DNA from: Hallerella sp964587155
Lineage (GTDB): Bacteria; Fibrobacterota; Fibrobacteria; Fibrobacterales; Fibrobacteraceae
DNA length: 64,000 nt
Reading direction: 5' to 3'
NCBI GenBank assembly: GCA_964587155.1
Contig: CAZPKF010000014.1
Location: 1 to 64,000 of the forward strand
A program made the translations under genes and the position numbers. The number at the start of each line of letters is the position of its first letter. The first letter of the stretch is position 1. The notes below the pieces were generated by a model, which worked only from the letters and a program-made list of their open reading frames with translations, did not search any database and was not told where the DNA came from. Of the stretch, positions 58,944 to 64,000 are shown piece by piece.

Positions 58944-60773
58944 ATGAAACGTTTCCTTCTACTTTGTCTGGGATTTTCTTTTTCACAAAATCTCTTGGCC
59001 GCCGAGGCGCACCTTCCTTTCGGCGTTCCGGGATATCTTACCAGCTCATTCGGCGAAAGCCGGGGAACACGTTACCACGCAGGAATCGATTACTCCACCG
59101 ACATGAAAGAAGGCTTTCCGGTAATCGCTCCAGAAAACGGAAAAATTTCCCAAGTGCGCCTTTCTCCATACGGCTACGGCAAAGTGGTTTATTTTTTGGG
59201 AGAAAGTGGAAAGACATGGGTTTTCGCACACCAGAGCGGCTTTTCCAAAGAGTTGGATTCCCTTGTTTCCTCGGCGCAACTCCAATCGAAGCATAACGAC
59301 ATTCGCATTTCCAATCCGAAAATCAAATCGTTCCGCTACGGCGACACGATTTCGTTTACAGGAAGTTCCGGCATCGGTAATCCGCATTTGCACTTAGAAC
59401 TCCGCAAAGGAGAGAAACTCTTGAATCCATGCCGAAACGGCATTTTTTGCGGAGACTCTTTACCGCCGTTGATTCTCGGGGCGGCAATTTTCCAGGGTGA
59501 AGACCTCGCCTTGACCGGAGAAAACGATTTAACAAACGGATGTGTTGAAGTTCCCCATCTCCAAAAAGACGATTCCATCCGATTCGCTTTTAAGATTGCC
59601 GATTACAGCAGAACGCCTCTCGAAAATCCGATGTCCGTGCGCCGCATAACCTTAAAAAACGCAAAGCAAATCCTTGGCGAAATCATCAAGGACACGCTTT
59701 CCTTTGATTCTATGATTCAAATCCGCAAAGAACTTCTTTGGGCAGAAGAAGCGGACACCGCTGGCGATTGGCACTTCATTCCGAACGCTTACCGGATTTC
59801 GGGCAAAGACACTCTCGTTTTCGAAACAGAAGACATGGTTGGGAATACAGCCTCCCGGAAATTTTCCCTTTCGCCAACATGCGCGGGCGAAAAACCTTCT
59901 CTCCGTCAAAAGCAGCGCCGGGAGCTGTTCAGTTTTTTAAGCCGCTCCTGGATTGGCTTGGACCTTTGCCAGCCCGGTCCCCTCCAAACGCAATTTTTCC
60001 TTTACGGCAAAGGGATGCAAAGCGTAAACGCTTGCGAAGCGTTTTCCAAACAAGCGACTCTCCTCGGGAAAATAGTCAAAGCTTACCCCGCAACCCGTCT
60101 AATCGTCCTAGAACAAGCGGGCATTCTCGACACCCTCGTTATCCGTCAAATACCCTCTAACGCCAAAACCTTGAACGACACTGTTCAACTTTCCGGAAGC
60201 CGCATCGTGCAAAGTCTTTCCGGCATCGAACCGGTTCCCTGGACAACTGTTCTCGCCGTCCGAAAACTCCAAAACGACACTGTTCCCGCATACGAGTTTC
60301 ACCCCAAAGGCCTCCATTTCACCGGCGATTGGAACGTTCAATTCGACAAGAAAATTTACGACAAGCCGCTTTATTATTTAGGCGAAACAAGCCGCAAATG
60401 GTTCTTGTTCAGCAAACAAAAAAACGGAAAGCATTTCCGTTCCGCCCGTATGAACGAACTCCGCGATATCGGCTTCATTCAGGACACAACTCCACCAGAA
60501 CTCGGTGAAATCCGCAGCGATTCCGCTTTTTTCGCCGGAAAAGCCGAACCCGTATTCCGCATTCCCGTCATCGAAAAGGAATCGGGCATTGCGAACGGCA
60601 ACGCCATTCGGGCCAGTTCTTCTCAAAAACCATTCCTTTATGCGGAATTTGATTCCGAACCCGAAGAAATCGTTTTGCGCAAAAGCGATTTGCCTTCCTC
60701 CGGAGAGTTTTTTGAAATTCAAATCCGAGACGAAGCGGGTAACGAAAAGACGTTCAAGTTAAAAGTCCCCTGA
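58944..60773 (+). CDS. Secreted M23-family (LytM) metallopeptidase
   Basis: 609 residues with a signal peptide (FLLLCLGFSFSQNLLAAEA). The M23 domain (about 25-165) has the zinc motifs RYHAGIDYSTD near residue 48 and NPHLHLELR near residue 148, plus VFAHQSGF. Such enzymes cut peptidoglycan cross-links or regulate amidases. The remaining ~430 residues (NLTNGCVEVPHL..., RISGKDTLVFETEDMVGNT, WNVQFDKKIYD) form beta-rich domains of no family I can name. Start ATG 58944, 7 bases after the CBM9-like stop. Confidence 0.88.
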   Translation: MKRFLLLCLGFSFSQNLLAAEAHLPFGVPGYLTSSFGESRGTRYHAGIDYSTDMKEGFPVIAPENGKISQVRLSPYGYGKVVYFLGESGKTWVFAHQSGFSKELDSLVSSAQLQSKHNDIRISNPKIKSFRYGDTISFTGSSGIGNPHLHLELRKGEKLLNPCRNGIFCGDSLPPLILGAAIFQGEDLALTGENDLTNGCVEVPHLQKDDSIRFAFKIADYSRTPLENPMSVRRITLKNAKQILGEIIKDTLSFDSMIQIRKELLWAEEADTAGDWHFIPNAYRISGKDTLVFETEDMVGNTASRKFSLSPTCAGEKPSLRQKQRRELFSFLSRSWIGLDLCQPGPLQTQFFLYGKGMQSVNACEAFSKQATLLGKIVKAYPATRLIVLEQAGILDTLVIRQIPSNAKTLNDTVQLSGSRIVQSLSGIEPVPWTTVLAVRKLQNDTVPAYEFHPKGLHFTGDWNVQFDKKIYDKPLYYLGETSRKWFLFSKQKNGKHFRSARMNELRDIGFIQDTTPPELGEIRSDSAFFAGKAEPVFRIPVIEKESGIANGNAIRASSSQKPFLYAEFDSEPEEIVLRKSDLPSSGEFFEIQIRDEAGNEKTFKLKVP

Positions 60774-60846
60774 TTTCAAACGAAAGCGGATTCCGGGGAA
60801 TCCCAACTTTTTGACAATTCCCAAAATCCACCATGCAAAAAATACG

Positions 60847-60876
60847 AAACCGCCAGCCTAGCTGGTGGTTTTCTTT
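60847..60876 (+). terminator. Rho-independent terminator of the CBM9-M23 pair
   Basis: AAACCGCCAGC and GCTGGTGGTTT form an 11-bp stem (one G-T) with a 3-base loop, followed by TCTTT. Confidence 0.8.
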
Positions 60877-60880
60877 ATAC

Positions 60881-60912
60881 GAAAGGGAACTTTCCAAAGA
60901 AAGTTCCCTTTC
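60881..60912. terminator. Second hairpin, likely 3' end of the minus-strand lipoprotein
   Basis: GAAAGGGAACTTT pairs with AAAGTTCCCTTTC over 13 bp with a 6-base loop. No strong T-run on the minus strand. Confidence 0.5.
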
Positions 60913-60929
60913 ACATCATTTTCTACAGT

Positions 60930-62072
60930 TTACTTATTTACAACGCAAATGGTTGTGGTAGTCGCAGTGACCGTGTATTTTTTACCCGGAGCGCAACCGG
61001 CCGGGCTAAAGTAAGCGAAGCCCGACAGCGGTTCTTCTGAATCCCAATACACTTCAAGATTCATGTAATCCGCACCCACTCTCGGTTTGCAGCCCACCGT
61101 ACAATTGTTGGGTGCTCCTGCCGGAATTTGAACGGTCGTCGCCGTTTGCGCCGGAATGAAGAGGTCGTCCGGCAATGTCGGAAGAATCGTTTCGCCATAA
61201 GAATCCGGATCATTAATACTTCCTAACGGCAAAATCAAATCCACAGATTCCGGATCGACGACTGTCACGCCGCCACACGCATAAGTCACCTTGGAATTGT
61301 CCGCATTTGAAACCGCCACGTTGACAGTCACCTGTTGCTTGTGCATATCCGAAGTAGCGGCCATCGAAGCCTGCGCACCCGAACCGCTGACAGTCCCATA
61401 GGCAGACGTCCATTCATAAGTAGAAATTGGCGATTCCGAAACGGCATCCACCGTCCACGTAACTGTTTCCCCGACTTTGGCAGTCGAAACATTGGGCTCG
61501 CAAGAATTGACGGTAATGGGAATCCCCTGCACCTGAATCGGTTCACAGGCGATGTCGTTTCCGTCTACATTCAAATAAGCGGAGTAAGTTCCGGATTCCG
61601 CATAACGGACATTTACCGAATAAAGCCCATTCCCTTGGATGTTCGGATTGGAAACGCCTTCGAAAGTCCAAACAAAAGGCGACATGATCTGTTCAAAAAT
61701 TTCACCGGAAGCCCGGTAAAACTTCCAAGTCACCAATTCTCCCTTTTCTACCGAAGGCGATTCCGGGGCACAAGTACCGTTCACCACATTCTTCGCTTCG
61801 TTCAAAGCTTCATTGCCGCTGACCGTCTCTGTCGCCGCAGAAGAAGAACTCGCTTGAACAGCCCCACTAGAAAGCGGCTGCGACGCACTGGATTTTTCCG
61901 AAGCAGAAGAATTTTCCGTCCCCGACGAAATGGCGGTAGATGAAGAATACTCTACATCGGGGGGATTTTCAACCGATTCCGAACTGGAATCGCTCCCACA
62001 AGCGGATAACCCCAAAAACAACGCATAAATACCTAAAAAAGGCAATAGTACAAAACGTTTTGAAAAATTCAT
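60930..62072 (-). CDS. Ser-rich lipoprotein with PKD-like beta domains
   Basis: 380 residues, lipobox GLSAC (Cys25), then a Ser/Ala/Thr linker to about residue 90. Two Ig/PKD-like units follow (about 98-185 WKFYRASG ... VWTFEGVSNPNIQGNGLYSVNVRYAESGTYSAYL and 190-275 VTWTVDAVS ... YEWTSAYGTVSG), each with a cysteine pair, and a C-terminal region with NCTVGC. Predicted surface protein. The start ATG 62072 has TATATT 6 nt before it. It faces the GH9 gene across a palindromic site. Confidence 0.85.
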   Translation of the reverse strand: MNFSKRFVLLPFLGIYALFLGLSACGSDSSSESVENPPDVEYSSSTAISSGTENSSASEKSSASQPLSSGAVQASSSSAATETVSGNEALNEAKNVVNGTCAPESPSVEKGELVTWKFYRASGEIFEQIMSPFVWTFEGVSNPNIQGNGLYSVNVRYAESGTYSAYLNVDGNDIACEPIQVQGIPITVNSCEPNVSTAKVGETVTWTVDAVSESPISTYEWTSAYGTVSGSGAQASMAATSDMHKQQVTVNVAVSNADNSKVTYACGGVTVVDPESVDLILPLGSINDPDSYGETILPTLPDDLFIPAQTATTVQIPAGAPNNCTVGCKPRVGADYMNLEVYWDSEEPLSGFAYFSPAGCAPGKKYTVTATTTTICVVNK

Positions 62073-62078
62073 GTTTCA

Positions 62079-62084
62079 AATATA
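62079..62084 (-). promoter_or_regulatory. Predicted -10 element of the 60930 lipoprotein gene (leaderless)
   Basis: TATATT on the minus strand, 6 nt before ATG 62072; no Shine-Dalgarno. Confidence 0.5.
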
Positions 62085-62102
62085 TCTAAAACGCCCCAAA
62101 TC

Positions 62103-62124
62103 CGTTTGTAATATTTTACAAACG
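62103..62124. promoter_or_regulatory. Palindromic operator candidate between divergent genes
   Basis: CGTTTGTAA and TTACAAACG are exact reverse complements around a TATT spacer (22 bp in all). It lies about 19 bp upstream of the lipoprotein -10 element and about 71 bp before the GH9 start, so a bound dimer could control both genes. Confidence 0.5.
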
Positions 62125-62194
62125 CGAATCCATTCTCTCGAAAAAGATTTATTTTTCGGGCGGGATTGTGTTTGGTAAAAAAAAAGGAGACGCT

Positions 62195-64000
62195 GTGCCT
62201 ATTTTCGCACTCATCGGCTTGCTCGCCGCTGGTCTTTTGGCTGCAGAGCAAGAACAACCGACACCTTATGACCTCATCCGCCCCATTTGGCCTATGAAAT
62301 GGGATACCTCTGCCACCGATGATGGCGGAACAGTAGAAAGTTTCAGTAAATACGTTCCCAATAAAACAAAGCACAATCCGGTTCCCCCAGTCGGATCCGT
62401 ACCGCAGGATTTTGTTCCCAACGGCATCATCCCCGATTCCCTGAACCAGGCCTACCGCGACGCACAAAACGTGCGCATCGGGCGCATCCGCATCAACCAG
62501 GCGGGCTACCTCCCCGAAGACACAGAAAAGCAATTCTACTATGTCTCGGCGGGAACCTGCGCCGAAACGTATTCCGTAGTATCCCTGACCGGCGAAGAAA
62601 TTGCCACCGGAGGAACATTCTCTTCGACAGGCAAAAAAACGGAATCTTCTTGGACCATCGTAGCAGGGACAAACGCGGCCACCAATAACCAAAAACGTTA
62701 TTCTGTCGCGGGAGACGGTCCTTCCGGTACGGTTTGCGTTGGGCATCTGGCCGACATGGCCGGGCTTTCCACCAACACGCGTTACCGCGTCAAAGTCCTG
62801 AACCAATATTCCGCCTCTTTTATCATCAGCGATAAAGTTTATTCGATGGTCCGCGACGCGACACTTAAATTTTACGGAATCAACCGCAGCGGTAATTCCG
62901 AATCGTGGTTCCACAAGCCCAGTCACACCAAAGACGGTGCAGGTAAATTTGTCCATGGCGAAAGTTCTGCAACAGGATTCACCTCCCAAGAAGGCGCTTT
63001 GCAAGGCGGTTGGTATGATTGCGGCGACCACTTGAAAGAATCGCAAACACAAGCGTATGCCTTTATGGTTTTGGCGGTGATGGCAGGTTCAAATCCAGAC
63101 CGCGACGAAGATAACTACGCCTACAACATGGGCGAAACGGTCAACACGGACGGCATTCCCGACATTCTCCGCGAAGCAAAACACGGAGCCGACTACTTTT
63201 TGCGCTCTTACGTTTTCGCAGGTGGGATCATCGACAACATGGTCGTTTCCGTTGGAAACTTCGGAGCGGACCACGGCTGGTGGGGACGGCCAGAAAACCA
63301 AGACGCTCTCCCGACAACGCTGACCGGACGCGGCGGACCTCACGAACGCGATTTGCGCCTCGGAGAACTGGGTTCCAACATTTCCGGTCAAATTGCGGCT
63401 GGCCTAGCCATTTTAAGCAAGGATTACGCAACGTACGACAAGGCTTTCGCCGACAGTTGCCTCCTCGTTGCCGAAAAAATGTACGACTTCGCCAAGAATT
63501 TGAAGCTTAAGGAAAAGAATCTCGGGCCGGGAACTTATGATGGAGGAAAGCCCTACGTTTACAACCTCGAAGCAGACGGCTGGTCTAGCGCCGCTTACAA
63601 CGGCAACAACGAATCCCACGACGATTTGGCGATAGCCGCCATCGCACTCCATTATGCGACTTATGAAAAAACAGGGAAAATGGATTACTTGAACGATGCC
63701 GTCGAAGACAAAGAAATCGGCAGCGATCAAGAAGCCTCCGTGGGCTTTTTCAACGGCGGTTGGATGGCTTGGAACCGCGACGGTATGCGCAAATCTTCCA
63801 AAAACACAAGCTGGGCGAACGCTTACACATACACGCTTTACGGCTTTTACAAATTGCTTTTGAAAGATGAAGAAACCGGAAAGCGTTACGGAATTGACAA
63901 TAAAACCCGTTTGAAATACGCCGAAAACGTCGCCCTGATTTTGGCGACAAACTTGAGCTATCTTTCCGGAAGCGGAGCAGAAAGCATATCCATCCCCACA
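62195..64000 (+). CDS. Glycoside hydrolase family 9 (endoglucanase-type), truncated by window end
   Basis: 602 codons, no stop before the edge. AAAGGAG lies 5 nt before GTG 62195. A second GTG at 62168 would add MFGKKKGDA and give the signal peptide a basic n-region, so that start is equally possible. After the signal (IFALIGLLAAGLLAAEQ) comes the CelD-type N-terminal domain with RINQAGYLPEDTEK near residue 106, then the (alpha/alpha)6 catalytic domain with GGWYDCGDHLK near residue 271, the GH9 motif with the catalytic base aspartate, NTDGIPDILREAKHGADYF, and SHDDLAIAAIALHYAT. The second catalytic signature with the acid Glu should lie beyond the edge. Likely a secreted cellulase, in keeping with a fibre-degrading organism. 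Confidence 0.93.
   Translation, partial: MPIFALIGLLAAGLLAAEQEQPTPYDLIRPIWPMKWDTSATDDGGTVESFSKYVPNKTKHNPVPPVGSVPQDFVPNGIIPDSLNQAYRDAQNVRIGRIRINQAGYLPEDTEKQFYYVSAGTCAETYSVVSLTGEEIATGGTFSSTGKKTESSWTIVAGTNAATNNQKRYSVAGDGPSGTVCVGHLADMAGLSTNTRYRVKVLNQYSASFIISDKVYSMVRDATLKFYGINRSGNSESWFHKPSHTKDGAGKFVHGESSATGFTSQEGALQGGWYDCGDHLKESQTQAYAFMVLAVMAGSNPDRDEDNYAYNMGETVNTDGIPDILREAKHGADYFLRSYVFAGGIIDNMVVSVGNFGADHGWWGRPENQDALPTTLTGRGGPHERDLRLGELGSNISGQIAAGLAILSKDYATYDKAFADSCLLVAEKMYDFAKNLKLKEKNLGPGTYDGGKPYVYNLEADGWSSAAYNGNNESHDDLAIAAIALHYATYEKTGKMDYLNDAVEDKEIGSDQEASVGFFNGGWMAWNRDGMRKSSKNTSWANAYTYTLYGFYKLLLKDEETGKRYGIDNKTRLKYAENVALILATNLSYLSGSGAESISIPT

Noticed and set aside
62069..63052. Long minus-strand frame opposite the GH9 gene
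   Set aside because: Cysteine- and arginine-rich shadow of the cellulase coding sequence, with no start signal or domain.

Overview
The window looks like a chromosomal contig from a Fibrobacter-type bacterium (FCB group). Grounds: two cell-surface lipoproteins end in the C-terminal domain known as the Fibrobacter succinogenes major paralogous domain (FISUMP); many lipoproteins carry long serine-rich linkers; there is a family 9 glycoside hydrolase with an N-terminal Ig-like domain, a CBM9-like protein and two lipoproteins with a PCMD-like carbohydrate domain. Housekeeping genes (ftsK, glyA, glyS, valS, prfC, dusA, dgt, rnhA) show that this is core chromosome, with no phage, plasmid, transposase or CRISPR array in sight. 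The identification is inference from gene content.

Layout. 1-3.3 kb: a DNA methyltransferase cut by the window edge, and ftsK. 3.4-7.8 kb: a FISUMP lipoprotein, rnhA, a small glycosyltransferase-like protein and a PHP phosphoesterase. 8.4-15.6 kb: a surface locus of two related cysteine-repeat lipoproteins flanking an outer-membrane protein and a 50-residue lipoprotein. 16-20.5 kb: an operon of one beta-barrel protein and two PCMD lipoproteins. 21-24 kb: glyA, then an ECF sigma / putative anti-sigma / Spy-like envelope-stress module. 24-31 kb: dusA, XPB-type helicase, MATE exporter, then a primase/RepA-like ATPase next to an RlmD-like methyltransferase that has lost its catalytic residues. 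31-38.4 kb: an apparent operon LysM - small membrane protein - histidine kinase - response regulator - PQQ-propeller protein - Smr. 38.5-45 kb: tRNA-Pro(CGG), a lipoprotein, an aminotransferase, glyS and valS. 45-53 kb: CapA-like lipoprotein, prfC, small genes, a SIR2 remnant, a cupin and a CHASE2 adenylate cyclase. 53-58 kb: deaminase, tRNA-Pro(TGG), CobW GTPase, VanZ, a metal ABC permease, a HAD nucleotidase and dgt. 58-64 kb: CBM9-like protein, M23 peptidase, a Ser-rich lipoprotein and a GH9 cellulase that runs off the edge.

Three things stand out. First, about thirteen genes have a TANNTT hexamer ending 6-8 nt before the start codon and no Shine-Dalgarno, which predicts leaderless mRNAs; other genes here have a good Shine-Dalgarno and a longer leader. 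Second, an intergenic repeat family of roughly 130-220 bp occurs six times (five loci) and matches no element I can name. Third, the primase-like / RlmD-like gene pair appears to consist of proteins with altered catalytic motifs. The first 73 bases form a perfect fold-back that breaks a conserved gene and is probably an assembly or amplification chimera.
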